This document shows positions 19,081 through 26,841 of a DNA stretch of 64,000 bases, in pieces. A program made the translations under genes and the position numbers. Under the pieces are notes generated by a model. It was given only the letters and a program-made list of their open reading frames with translations, was not told the origin of the DNA and searched no databases. The DNA comes from Pseudomonas silesiensis (lineage in GTDB: Bacteria > Pseudomonadota > Gammaproteobacteria > Pseudomonadales > Pseudomonadaceae), in the NCBI RefSeq assembly GCF_001661075.1, contig NZ_CP014870.1, positions 1,694,501-1,758,500 on the forward strand. Direction: 5' to 3'. Position 1 is the stretch's first letter. Each line of letters opens with the position of its first letter.

Positions 19081-19098
19081 GTGACAGGCTGGTGTCAC
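19081..19098. promoter_or_regulatory. Inverted repeat GTGACA-N6-TGTCAC in the puuE/uraH divergent region
   Basis: GTGACA at 19081-19086 and TGTCAC at 19093-19098 form a perfect 6-base dyad. An additional GTGACAG half-site is at 19061-19067. It lies 56 bases upstream of the puuE start, a plausible operator position. The binding protein is unknown. Confidence 0.45.
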
Positions 19099-19111
19099 AG
19101 CGATGGACTGA

Positions 19112-19121
19112 TTGTATACAA
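19112..19121. promoter_or_regulatory. Palindrome TTGTATACAA (putative operator of the purine cluster)
   Basis: A perfect 10-base palindrome upstream of puuE. A related TTGTGTACAA lies at 19318-19327, nearer to uraH, and an exact copy upstream of the azgA-type permease at 24303. The form resembles GntR-family operators. Co-regulation of the three transcription units is inferred. Confidence 0.5.
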
Positions 19122-19317
19122 CTTTATGTCCATATTGTAAGCCTGTTTTTTCGCATTTTTCGCTAACGGTCATCCTGGCTCCTTCCAGCAAGAAACTAGC
19201 AAGAAACCTGCCTGATCGGTCAGCTAATGGATAGGAGGTCCTTTTGATTCATGGTGCGCGGACTAATTCGTCGGGAATCCCCGGATGGCGGGGGTGGCGG
19301 GAAAAATGTCGTTTTTA

Positions 19318-19327
19318 TTGTGTACAA
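19318..19327. promoter_or_regulatory. Imperfect palindrome TTGTGTACAA upstream of uraH
   Basis: It differs from the palindrome at 19112 at one position. It is about 130 bases from the uraH start in an AT-rich tract that probably includes the uraH promoter. Confidence 0.4.
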
Positions 19328-19458
19328 TTTTTTTGAAAAGTGTCTTAATCAATCCCTCGCCGCAGCGTTTCGTGCTCCGAACCGGTGCGGTCTCCTTTTC
19401 AACTGACTTCGGGAGGCGCGAGGCCTGACTGCCCTGGGCGGCCAGGCGCGCAGAATCA

Positions 19459-19812
19459 ATGGGACGTTTGACTACACACGTTTTGGACGCTGCACACGGT
19501 TGCCCGGGCAGCTCGATCAAGGTCGAGCTGTACCGCGTTGAAGGCTCGCAGCTGGAACTGGTCGCCAGCGCGATTACCAACAGCGATGGCCGTGTCGATG
19601 CACCGCTGCTGCAAGGCGATGACTACCGCTCCGGGGTCTATCAGGTTCAGTTTCATGCGGGCGATTACTACCGCGCCCGTGGCGTGCAGCTTCCGGAGCC
19701 GGCGTTTCTGGATGTAGTGGTGCTGCGGTTTGGCATCTCTGCCGAGCAGGATCACTACCATGTGCCGCTGCTGATCTCGCCCTACAGCTATTCCACGTAC
19801 CGCGGCAGCTGA
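19459..19812 (+). CDS. uraH: 5-hydroxyisourate hydrolase (transthyretin-like)
   Basis: A 117-residue protein starting MGRLTTHVLDAAHGCPGSSIKVELYRVEG; the N-terminal THVLD with its catalytic His is the HIU hydrolase signature, as is the C-terminal HYHVPLLISPYSYSTYRGS, with the diagnostic YRGS. It hydrolyses 5-hydroxyisourate made by PuuD to OHCU, the substrate of UraD. It is transcribed divergently from the rest of the cluster. Confidence 0.96.
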   Translation: MGRLTTHVLDAAHGCPGSSIKVELYRVEGSQLELVASAITNSDGRVDAPLLQGDDYRSGVYQVQFHAGDYYRARGVQLPEPAFLDVVVLRFGISAEQDHYHVPLLISPYSYSTYRGS

Positions 19813-19870
19813 TCCCCAAGCAGCTGCCTCAACCTGGAAGCGACTGCGCATATAGCTTCTTTGGTCTTTC

Positions 19871-19897
19871 GCCCGCTCACACTGCGGGCTTTTTTTT
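19871..19897 (+). terminator. Rho-independent terminator of uraH
   Basis: GCCCGC (19871-19876) pairs with GCGGGC (19884-19889) across a 7-base loop and is followed by eight T residues. Confidence 0.9.
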
Positions 19898-19996
19898 GCC
19901 ACGCAAGGCGCAGGGGGTGTCGTTCTCACGGGGATCCATGAGAACGTCAAGCGGGCCTGCCAGCCTTCACAGGCAAGGGGCGCCGGGGACGCGGCG

Positions 19997-21877
19997 TCAA
20001 CTTTCCCTGACAATGAAGAGGGTGGTTTGATCTGGGCCCCTTGGTTGAGTGCCGCCCAGCAAGTAGATGACTTTGTCCAGGTCAAGATGCCTGGCCAGTT
20101 CCTGCCACTGCGTTTCGCCAATTCTGGCCCTGTACGCCGGATCGCTCAGTTCGGAGCCGGGCACAACGGGGCGTTTCATGTTTCCCAGGAGTGAAGTGGC
20201 GGGGAACCTCAACACGAATACAGCATCAAGACCTTCCCGGTGAAACAGCAACGCGTCCTCGCTGAGCAGGCGTGTCGTACGATTCACGCTATAGCCGTTA
20301 TCTTCCAAAACAGTGCTGAACAGGCTTCGAAGACTGGTGCCGGGCGCATTCGCCAAATAATCACCCCATGCTTGAGGGATACGTGCTGGATCAAAGTCGA
20401 GTCGCTGCAATGCAGCCGATGGCGTGGGCAGTGAAATGATGGCGTCGGTGCCGCTGAGGGTCGTGGGCAGCACTGGGAGCATCATCAACGGGTCGGCCAA
20501 CTCTCGACGGGGCGCATCGACGCTGGTTCTATCTACCCAGTGGTGAAATGTCCGACCCATCAGCGCGAGCCCATGCGCGTCGATGGCTGCGAACTGACTG
20601 GATTGATCGAACACTGCTCTTGCGACCGTGCTTGCTGAATGATCCGACAAATACCTGAAGGTGCTGCCGACGTATTGCGACAGGGACATTTCAAACGGAA
20701 GGCGTTTTTCCACAACCTTCCACTGGTCATCCTTTTTAATGACCCATTTTGGTTGAAGCGATGGATTGTCCAACAGCATCCGTTCGAAAGCGTCATATCG
20801 CGCCGGCGAGAATCCCGGATGTTCCAGATAGACCAGACGAGTCTCTGGCTGCATGACTTGAGGCACAATGGGATAGTGAAGCCCGTCTATTTCTATGGAT
20901 TGACCTGATTGAGGCTGAGTGCTTTTCCCCCAGTTTCTCCACTGGCCGTAGGAAAGATCCAGCGCGATCGATTCATTCGAAAGAAGGTCGTCGGCAATGA
21001 TGTCTGTATCGGCGGAGCGGCTGCTTTCTTCATCCGGGTGCGGACGTTTGCTCGGGCCGGGAGCAGCCTCACCAGGCTCGGCGACAGTCTTTATTACAGG
21101 TCGCCAAAGTTTCGTTCCGGGAATCCGTTCGAGCAGTGCACCGGACGGGATCAACTCACTGAGAGAACTCACCTGATAGTGGCCGTCTCCGTTCTTGCGA
21201 ACCAGGACGGTGCCTTCTTGCATATCGACATAGGATCTTTTGTGCTTGTCGTAACGGATTCCATCCTCGGAGCTTTCCGCTTTTGTCAGCAGGCTGGCAA
21301 GGTGTGGAGGAACGAATGTGGGCGGTGATGGCCTCCCGGCTACAGCACCCGCCTGAGCTTGGGTATTTGCACCAAGTCCTACCGAGAGCCAGTAAGGAAG
21401 TTCGATGCGCCAAAGCGTTTGACCTTCGACTTTCGTCAGAAACGGGCCTGGCACACCTGATGCGTCGGGCAAGGGAACCTGGTACCTGGGCACGACCAGC
21501 ACATGGCCTTCTTCTCCAAGGTTGGCGTAGGTCTTGCCGTCCGAACTTGCGAAAAGCCCGGTATCGTTTCCGATGGGACGCAACAGATGAGTCTGATCCG
21601 CAGGCCAGGTAATCGATCTGAGGTAGGCTCCCACCGAACTGGGCCCTGTGCCCGGTATATCGCTCACCAGGACGGATGGCTGATGAGTGCCTGCGCCTGG
21701 CGAAACAGCTGATAAATGCGTGCCCGTTGCCATATCGGCGCCTTGCACATGCGTGCCAGGGATACCGATATTGAACAGGTCTGCGAGGGTCGAGTTATCC
21801 GCCGTCGCCGGTCTTGCAGGGGTAGAGGGCAGACCGGTGGAATTGGAACCAGGAACTATTTTGGGGGGCTTGGCCAT
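19997..21877 (-). CDS. Large effector/toxin-like protein of unknown function
   Basis: About 626 residues from ATG 21877 (MAKPPKIVPGSN); the frame is open 25 codons further to 21952 and neither start has a clear ribosome site. No signal peptide or membrane segment is visible. A Pro/Ser/Thr-rich N-terminal third is followed by two similar modules: YANLGEEGHVLVVPRYQ ... TLWRIE and YVDMQEGTVLVRKNGDGHYQV ... TKLWRPV, each ending in LWR after a PGT/EGQ turn. The C-terminal half ends TLFIVRES. Such modules occur in very large Pseudomonas toxin-like proteins, but no catalytic motif is recognised. Base composition is clearly lower in GC than the flanking purine genes, suggesting transfer. Confidence 0.6.
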   Translation of the reverse strand: MAKPPKIVPGSNSTGLPSTPARPATADNSTLADLFNIGIPGTHVQGADMATGTHLSAVSPGAGTHQPSVLVSDIPGTGPSSVGAYLRSITWPADQTHLLRPIGNDTGLFASSDGKTYANLGEEGHVLVVPRYQVPLPDASGVPGPFLTKVEGQTLWRIELPYWLSVGLGANTQAQAGAVAGRPSPPTFVPPHLASLLTKAESSEDGIRYDKHKRSYVDMQEGTVLVRKNGDGHYQVSSLSELIPSGALLERIPGTKLWRPVIKTVAEPGEAAPGPSKRPHPDEESSRSADTDIIADDLLSNESIALDLSYGQWRNWGKSTQPQSGQSIEIDGLHYPIVPQVMQPETRLVYLEHPGFSPARYDAFERMLLDNPSLQPKWVIKKDDQWKVVEKRLPFEMSLSQYVGSTFRYLSDHSASTVARAVFDQSSQFAAIDAHGLALMGRTFHHWVDRTSVDAPRRELADPLMMLPVLPTTLSGTDAIISLPTPSAALQRLDFDPARIPQAWGDYLANAPGTSLRSLFSTVLEDNGYSVNRTTRLLSEDALLFHREGLDAVFVLRFPATSLLGNMKRPVVPGSELSDPAYRARIGETQWQELARHLDLDKVIYLLGGTQPRGPDQTTLFIVRES

Positions 21878-22058
21878 TGATTTCACTCTGAAGAAGTACT
21901 GATTTAACGCTTTGACCCTGGCAAACAGGCCAAAGAGCGACGTGGTCAGCATTGCAAGTCGTGTAATCGCACGATGCTTGCTTCTGAAAGTGAATGTTGA
22001 TGAAGTAAGTTCACTGGCGTGCGGTATATATGTCTAGCTGCGATTAAATTGATATGAG

Positions 22059-22088
22059 GCCCTCCTGAGTGATTCGGATCAGGAGGGC
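22059..22088. terminator. Perfect 10-bp hairpin downstream of the LysE gene
   Basis: GCCCTCCTGA (22059-22068) pairs with TCAGGAGGGC (22079-22088) over a 10-base loop. There is no proper T-run; on the minus strand an AT-rich tract follows, so it may end transcription of the lysE-type gene. Confidence 0.5.
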
Positions 22089-22128
22089 TGCAGGGCAGGG
22101 GGAACTGGAGTTACGGATACAATAAGTG

Positions 22129-22758
22129 TCAGTGGCTACTGAGCAAGGAAGCGGCCCCCGCACCGCCGAACAACCCGGCACTGATCCGGTTGAACCAGCT
22201 TTGCCCCTTGCCGCTGCGCAGATACCGCGCCGCGCCCTGTGCCCCCAGTCCATAAGCCAGCTTGCACAGCAGATCCAGTACGGTCCAGGTTGCAATCATC
22301 ACCAGCAACTGCGGCAGGAACGGCTGCTCGGCACTCAAGAACTGCGGCAGGAACGCGGCGAAGAAGAGGATGTCTTTCGGATTGCTGGCACCTAACATAA
22401 ACGCGCGCCCGAACAGCGCACGGAAACGCGGCACGGGTGCAGCCTGGGGAACTTCCGCGCCCACCGAGGGCAGGCGCGATTGCTGCCAGCTCTGCCAGGC
22501 AAGGTAGAACAGGTACAGCGCGCCGACGATCTTCAGGGCGCTGAACAGCTGTTCCGAGGCGAGCAACAACGCACCCAGGCCCAGCGCCGAAGCACTGAGC
22601 AAGCAGATCGACGCCAGCACGCCCCCCAGGAACGCCGGGTACGAACGGCGCAAACCGTAATTCAGACTGTTGCTGATCATCAGCAAAGACAGTGGCCCCG
22701 GGATCAGGATTACCACCAGCGCAGCGCCGCTGAACAGCAGCCAGGTTTCCAGACTCAT
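22129..22758 (-). CDS. LysE family translocator (amino acid exporter)
   Basis: A 209-residue protein from ATG 22758, preceded by GGAAAG. Five to six hydrophobic helices and the N-terminal motif VVILIPGPLSLLMISNSLNYGLRRS match the LysE/RhtB fold (the GPxxL...G block). These carriers export amino acids or their derivatives by proton antiport. The substrate cannot be read from sequence. It follows the azgA-type gene on the same strand, but a strong terminator lies between them, so it probably has its own promoter. Confidence 0.88.
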   Translation of the reverse strand: MSLETWLLFSGAALVVILIPGPLSLLMISNSLNYGLRRSYPAFLGGVLASICLLSASALGLGALLLASEQLFSALKIVGALYLFYLAWQSWQQSRLPSVGAEVPQAAPVPRFRALFGRAFMLGASNPKDILFFAAFLPQFLSAEQPFLPQLLVMIATWTVLDLLCKLAYGLGAQGAARYLRSGKGQSWFNRISAGLFGGAGAASLLSSH

Positions 22759-22780
22759 CACTTTCCTCCATTTGCACAAA

Positions 22781-22804
22781 AGCCTCACCCGACGGGGTGA
22801 GGCT
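22781..22804 (-). terminator. Rho-independent terminator of the azgA-type permease gene
   Basis: AGCCTCACCC (22781-22790) pairs with GGGTGAGGCT (22795-22804) around a short loop; read on the minus strand the stem is followed by TTTT. Confidence 0.85.
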
Positions 22805-22823
22805 GGTTCAATGCGTTTGCCCT

Positions 22824-24173
22824 TTACAAGAAAACGAACTTGGCGATGAAGATCGCGCAGAGCACCCACAGACTGATGGAAATTTCCTTGTGCTTACCGG
22901 TACAGGCTTTCAGTACCACATAGGTGATAAAACCCAGCGCGATGCCGTCGGCGACCGAGAAGGTCAAAGGCATCATGATGGCGGTCACGATCGCCGGAAT
23001 GCTGTCGGTCGCCTCGTCCCATTCGATGTGCGCCATGCCGCCCATCATCAACATGGCCACATAGATCAGGGCACCGGCGGTGGCATAAGCGGGGATCATG
23101 CCCGCCAACGGGGCGAAAAACATGGCTGCAATAAATAACACACCTACGGTCACGGCGGTAAGACCAGTCCGACCACCTGCCGCTACACCCGCGGCACTTT
23201 CCACGTAGCTGGTAACGGGTGGAACACCCACCACCGCACCGAATACGCTGGAAGCACTGTCGGCTTTCAGGGCGCGGGAGAGGTTTTCGATCTTGCCGTC
23301 GGCGTTCACCAGGCCGGCGCGCTGGGCCACGCCCATCAAGGTGCCGGCGGTATCGAACATGTGCACGAACAGGAACGCCAGCACCACGCTGATCATGCTG
23401 ATGTTAAACACGCCGGCGACGTCCATGGCCATCCAGGTCGGTGCCAGGCTCGGCGGGGCCGACATGATGCCCTCGTAGTGCACCAGCCCAAGGCCCCAAC
23501 CGGCCAGGGTCACGGTGATGATGCTGATGAGGATCGCGCCGAACACCTTGTGGTAGCTGAGCACGGCAATCATCAGGAAGCAGATGGCAGCCAGCAACGG
23601 ACCGGGTTCGCGCAGGGAGCCGAGCTTGATCAGGGTGGCCGGGCTGTCAACGACAATGCCGGCGGTTTTCAGACCGATCAGCCCCAAAAACAAGCCCACA
23701 CCGGCGCCCATGGCATAGCGCAAGCTCACCGGGATGCTGTTGAGCAGCCATTCGCGAATCCGCGAAAAGGTCAGGAACATGAACAGCACGCCGGAAACGA
23801 ACACCGCGCCAAGGGCGGTTTCCCAGTTGTAGCCCATGGTGCCGACCACGGTGTAAGTGAAGAATGCGTTCAGGCCCATCCCCGGCGCCAGGCCGACCGG
23901 CCAGTTGGCGTACAGGCCCATCAACAGGCAGCCCAGCGCCGCGGCGATACAGGTGGCGACGAACGCCGCCCCGTGATCGATCCCGGCATCGGCCATGATG
24001 TTGGGGTTGACGAAGATTATGTAGGCCATGGTAATGAAGGTCGTCAGACCGGCGATCAGCTCGGTCTTCACCGTGGTGCCATGCAAGCTGAGTTTGAAGA
24101 TGCGCTCCAGCCAGCCATTGCGTATCGGCGGCGAGAGTTCCAGGGTCGGGGCTTCGGATTTGCGGCTTTCCAC
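22824..24173 (-). CDS. AzgA/PbuG-type purine (adenine/guanine/hypoxanthine) permease
   Basis: A 449-residue NCS2-superfamily carrier of the AzgA branch. The N-terminal TVKTELIAGLTTFITMAYIIFVNPNIM, the GLAPGMGLNAFFTYTVV block, HMFDTAGTLMGVAQRAG and GVPPVTSYVESAAGVAAGGRTGL are its standard motifs. It imports hypoxanthine, guanine or adenine by proton symport at the inner membrane. Upstream are a RutR-like box and a TTGTATACAA palindrome identical to one in the urate cluster, so expression probably responds to nucleobase supply. Confidence 0.93.
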   Translation of the reverse strand: MESRKSEAPTLELSPPIRNGWLERIFKLSLHGTTVKTELIAGLTTFITMAYIIFVNPNIMADAGIDHGAAFVATCIAAALGCLLMGLYANWPVGLAPGMGLNAFFTYTVVGTMGYNWETALGAVFVSGVLFMFLTFSRIREWLLNSIPVSLRYAMGAGVGLFLGLIGLKTAGIVVDSPATLIKLGSLREPGPLLAAICFLMIAVLSYHKVFGAILISIITVTLAGWGLGLVHYEGIMSAPPSLAPTWMAMDVAGVFNISMISVVLAFLFVHMFDTAGTLMGVAQRAGLVNADGKIENLSRALKADSASSVFGAVVGVPPVTSYVESAAGVAAGGRTGLTAVTVGVLFIAAMFFAPLAGMIPAYATAGALIYVAMLMMGGMAHIEWDEATDSIPAIVTAIMMPLTFSVADGIALGFITYVVLKACTGKHKEISISLWVLCAIFIAKFVFL

Positions 24174-24260
24174 AGCGAGTACTCCTCAAGAGTTTTATTG
24201 TTATTTCCAGGGCAGGACCCATGAGGGTGGCAGCGGCCCTTTGAGGTGCTTGCAAAATTG

Positions 24261-24276
24261 TTGACCGTCTGGTCAA
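24261..24276. promoter_or_regulatory. RutR-like operator TTGACCGTCTGGTCAA upstream of the purine permease
   Basis: TTGACC (24261-24266) and GGTCAA (24271-24276) form a perfect dyad with a 4-base centre. It agrees with 13 of the 14 informative positions of the published E. coli RutR consensus TTGACCANNTGGTCAA as I remember it. RutR is a TetR-family regulator that responds to uracil. The site lies about 90 bases before the permease start. Confidence 0.6.
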
Positions 24277-24302
24277 GATCTCGCACGAAGTGGATTATGC
24301 TT

Positions 24303-24312
24303 TTGTATACAA
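24303..24312. promoter_or_regulatory. Palindrome TTGTATACAA upstream of the purine permease
   Basis: Identical to the palindrome at 19112. A degenerate neighbour TTGTAGACGA is at 24337-24346, about 34 bases away. Both lie in an AT-rich tract beyond the RutR-like box. Confidence 0.5.
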
Positions 24313-24640
24313 ATAATGCAAATAATGTTTTTGATTTTGTAGACGAAAAGTTTGGTGATTGGGATATATGGCCGTTCGGCAGGGTTCGCCGGCAAGCCGG
24401 TGTCGCTCCTACAGGATGTTCGTGGGGGGAAGGAGATTTTGGGCGGCGGGGCGTCAGGTTCAGGCGGCGAGCGCGGCCTGAGGGGAGGGCAGAAGCGAAT
24501 AAACCGGCGCATGGGCCGGTTTATTTTTGTTTGGAATGTGTGGTGGCTACTCGGGCCTCATCGCGGGCAAGCCCGCTCCCACAGGTTTTGTGAGCGCCGC
24601 AAATTACTGTGGGAGCGAGCTTGCTCGCGATGAGGCCAGT
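24313..24640. other. Intergenic region with REP elements and an orphan terminator
   Basis: There is no convincing gene between the permease promoter and the glutaredoxin-like gene at 24659. The stretch holds a partial REP (about 24382-24416), a G-rich tract, an orphan terminator (24498-24530) and an inverted REP pair (about 24558-24635). Three overlapping open frames were examined and rejected for lack of coding bias. Confidence 0.5.
24498..24530 (+). terminator. Orphan Rho-independent terminator
   Basis: AATAAACCGGC (24498-24508) pairs with GCCGGTTTATT (24515-24525), an 11-bp perfect stem, followed by T residues. No plus-strand gene ends here, which suggests a short non-coding transcript starting between about 24330 and 24450. 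Confidence 0.7.
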
Positions 24641-24658
24641 CAACTCACCGCAAAACCA

Positions 24659-25030
24659 TCAGGCAGCAGCGAAACGCTTATCCAGATAATCAATAATCAC
24701 CTTGGACTCATACATCCAGGTGGTCTGCCCATTCTCTTCAATACGCAGGCACGGCACCTTGATCTTGCCGCCTTGCTCCAGCAGCGCCCGGCGATCCTGT
24801 TCGTTGTTCTTCGCGTCGCGCAACGCCACCGGCACATTCAGGCGGCGCAAGGTGCGGCGGGTTTTCACGCAGAACGGGCAGGCATGGAACTGATACAGGG
24901 TCAGGCCCTTGGCGGCCGAGTTGACCTTGGCCTGAACCTCCGCCGGGCGTTGTTTCTTGCCGGGACGGGTGATGAAGTCGATGAAAATGATCAGTTGGCC
25001 AAGGCCGACACGAAGCGCTTTTACGAACAC
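24659..25030 (-). CDS. Membrane-tethered glutaredoxin / GST-N-domain protein
   Basis: A 123-residue protein. A hydrophobic N-terminus (ALRVGLGQLIIFIDFITRPGKK) could anchor it in the inner membrane. The rest is a thioredoxin fold with the redox motif HACPFCVKTRRTLRRLN (CPFC, a glutaredoxin-like CPxC pair), a VPCLRIEENG cis-proline block and ESKVIIDYLDKRF, the glutathione-site end of GST N-domains. It is probably a glutathione-dependent disulfide reductase. It lies downstream of folE on the same strand, with a terminator between. Confidence 0.8.
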   Translation of the reverse strand: MFVKALRVGLGQLIIFIDFITRPGKKQRPAEVQAKVNSAAKGLTLYQFHACPFCVKTRRTLRRLNVPVALRDAKNNEQDRRALLEQGGKIKVPCLRIEENGQTTWMYESKVIIDYLDKRFAAA

Positions 25031-25094
25031 GGGATAAGCCTCACAGGGCGAACGGAAGGCGCGCAGCTTACCTGATTTTTCGCAGGCGAAAAAA

Positions 25095-25115
25095 AACCAG
25101 CGATGAACGCCGGTT
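25095..25115 (-). terminator. Rho-independent terminator of folE
   Basis: AACCAGCG (25095-25102) pairs, with one mismatch, with CGCCGGTT (25108-25115) over a 5-base loop; on the minus strand a run of eight T follows. Confidence 0.85.
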
Positions 25116-25131
25116 TTCTTCGTGTCGCAAA

Positions 25132-25677
25132 TTACTTGATCAGGCTGAGAAACTCGCTGCGGGTCGCCGCGTTTTCACGGAACTCACCGAGCATCACCGA
25201 GGTGATCATCGTCGAATTCTGCTTCTCCACACCGCGCATCATCATGCACATGTGCTTGGCCTCGATCACCACGGCAACGCCGATGGCGCCGGTGACTTCC
25301 TGGACCGCATCGGCGATCTGGCGGCTGAGGTTTTCCTGGATCTGCAGGCGGCGAGCGTACATATCGACGATCCGCGCGACTTTCGACAGCCCCAGCACCT
25401 TGCCGCTCGGGATGTAGGCGACGTGGGCCTTGCCGATGAACGGCAGCAGGTGGTGTTCGCACAACGAGTAGAGCTCGATGTCCTTGACCAGCACCATTTC
25501 GCTGTTGTCGGAGCTGAACAAGGCACCGTTGGTGACCTCTTCCAGTGTCTGTTCATAACCGCGGCAGAGGTACTGCATGGCTTTGGCGGCACGTTTTGGC
25601 GTGTCGAGCAGGCCCTCGCGGGAGGCGTCCTCGCCCAATTGGCCGAGAATCTCGGTGTAATTCTGTTCCAGGGACAT
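25132..25677 (-). CDS. folE: GTP cyclohydrolase I (FolE type)
   Basis: A 181-residue enzyme from ATG 25677 ([29 protein letters not shown]); the frame runs further upstream without conservation. The zinc ligands are in [14 protein letters not shown] (Cys and His) and the later HMCMMMRG cysteine. [13 protein letters not shown] is the active-site block. It converts GTP to dihydroneopterin triphosphate, the first step of folate and pterin synthesis. Pseudomonads often carry two FolE paralogs; which one this is cannot be told. Confidence 0.94.
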   Translation of the reverse strand: MSLEQNYTEILGQLGEDASREGLLDTPKRAAKAMQYLCRGYEQTLEEVTNGALFSSDNSEMVLVKDIELYSLCEHHLLPFIGKAHVAYIPSGKVLGLSKVARIVDMYARRLQIQENLSRQIADAVQEVTGAIGVAVVIEAKHMCMMMRGVEKQNSTMITSVMLGEFRENAATRSEFLSLIK

Positions 25678-25755
25678 GAAACTACCTGTGGGATTTTTAC
25701 GCAAAGACCAAGGGTACGGTGGCGGACACGGCGCTGCAAGCACGAAGCGACAGCC

Positions 25756-26313
25756 TCACTCGTCGCGACCTTCCATCATGGTCCGTTTGAGCATCACATA
25801 AACCGCTCCGGCACCGCCATGTCTGGGCTGGCACGAGGTGAAGCCGAGTACCTGGGAATGCTGGCGCAGCCAGGTGTTGACGTGGCTTTTGATCATCGGG
25901 CGCTTGCCGTCCAGGCGCACGGCCTTGCCGTGGGTGACGCGCACGCAGCGGATTTCGAATTTGGTCGCTTCGGCGAGGAAGGCCCAGAGGGTTTCCCGGG
26001 CCTTTTCGACATTCATGCCGTGCAGGTCGAGGCTGCCTTCGAACGGAATCTGGCCGACCTTGAGCTTGCGCATCTGGCTTTCCTGCACCCCATCGCGCGC
26101 CCACATCAGCTCGTCTTCCGGGCCAACGTCGATCACGAACTGATCGGACAGCCCGTCGACCGTGGTGGCATCGGTGCGCACAGTCGCGGCCTGACGCAGC
26201 TTGGCGATCTGCGCGCGGTCAGCTTTGGGTTTGCCGGTTTCGGCGCGATCGTGCTTGATCGGCTTGACGCCTTGGATCGCGCTTTTGAACAGGGAAAAAT
26301 CGTCGTCTTGCAT
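25756..26313 (-). CDS. Smr-domain DNA endonuclease (SmrA-like)
   Basis: A 185-residue protein. An N-terminal helical segment (MQDDDFSLFKSAIQGVKPIKHDRAE) is followed by a stand-alone Smr domain with its three hallmarks: LDLHGMNVEKA, RVTHGKAV and PRHGGAGAVYVMLKR. Stand-alone Smr proteins of the YdaL/SmrA kind have nicking endonuclease activity and have been linked to nucleic-acid repair. It lies upstream of folE with a 78-base gap. Confidence 0.9.
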   Translation of the reverse strand: MQDDDFSLFKSAIQGVKPIKHDRAETGKPKADRAQIAKLRQAATVRTDATTVDGLSDQFVIDVGPEDELMWARDGVQESQMRKLKVGQIPFEGSLDLHGMNVEKARETLWAFLAEATKFEIRCVRVTHGKAVRLDGKRPMIKSHVNTWLRQHSQVLGFTSCQPRHGGAGAVYVMLKRTMMEGRDE

Positions 26314-26389
26314 GTCAGCCTCCGCGAAGGGCGGCCAGTTTACCCAACTCGGGACGAATGGGGCGCGACAAAACGCCTGCGGGTTCGGC

Positions 26390-26710
26390 TCAGTCGTGTT
26401 TTTTCATCAGGTGCGGAGCGATGTTCAGCTCCCGCGACTGGCGCGCACGTCGACGGCAACGGCGCCACAGCCACACGCCGAGGTACAGCACGAACAGGCC
26501 GACCGCCAGAATGATGGCCGAGCCCAGCGGGCTGGCATTCAATTCGCCGAGTGCCGGTGGGCGGCCCAGCAGGCTGGCCGCACCGGCCATCGCCAACAGC
26601 ACGCCACAGGTCGCCAGCAAGGCAGCAAAAGCTGCGCCGAAGCGAAAACGCCAGTTGCTCCGGCCTTTGGGCCGCAAGCGGCGAGCGTCAAAACCATCGG
26701 ATAACTTCAT
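26390..26710 (-). CDS. Hypothetical two-TM membrane protein
   Basis: A 106-residue protein from ATG 26710 (MKLSDGFDARRLRPKGRSNWRFRFG). Two hydrophobic helices (AAFAALLATCGVLLAMAGAASLLG and AIILAVGLFVLYLGVWLWR) are followed by a basic tail (RRCRRRARQSRE), which by the positive-inside rule places both termini in the cytoplasm. I recognise no family. It stands between the smr-type gene and a cysteine-hydrolase-like gene on the same strand. Confidence 0.65.
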   Translation of the reverse strand: MKLSDGFDARRLRPKGRSNWRFRFGAAFAALLATCGVLLAMAGAASLLGRPPALGELNASPLGSAIILAVGLFVLYLGVWLWRRCRRRARQSRELNIAPHLMKKHD

Positions 26711-26841
26711 TCCGACCTTCCTCAATGGGTATCGGCCCTTCGACCGGGAGTTGACCGGGATGTTCCTGAGGCTAAGACAATTACAGCACACCAGAGGCAT
26801 TTGCGGATGAGCGGCGGCATGCACCGCTCATCGAGCGTCGA

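Noticed and set aside
24246..24633. Several overlapping open frames beside the purine permease promoter
   Set aside because: They cross REP elements and a terminator stem and show no consistent codon bias.
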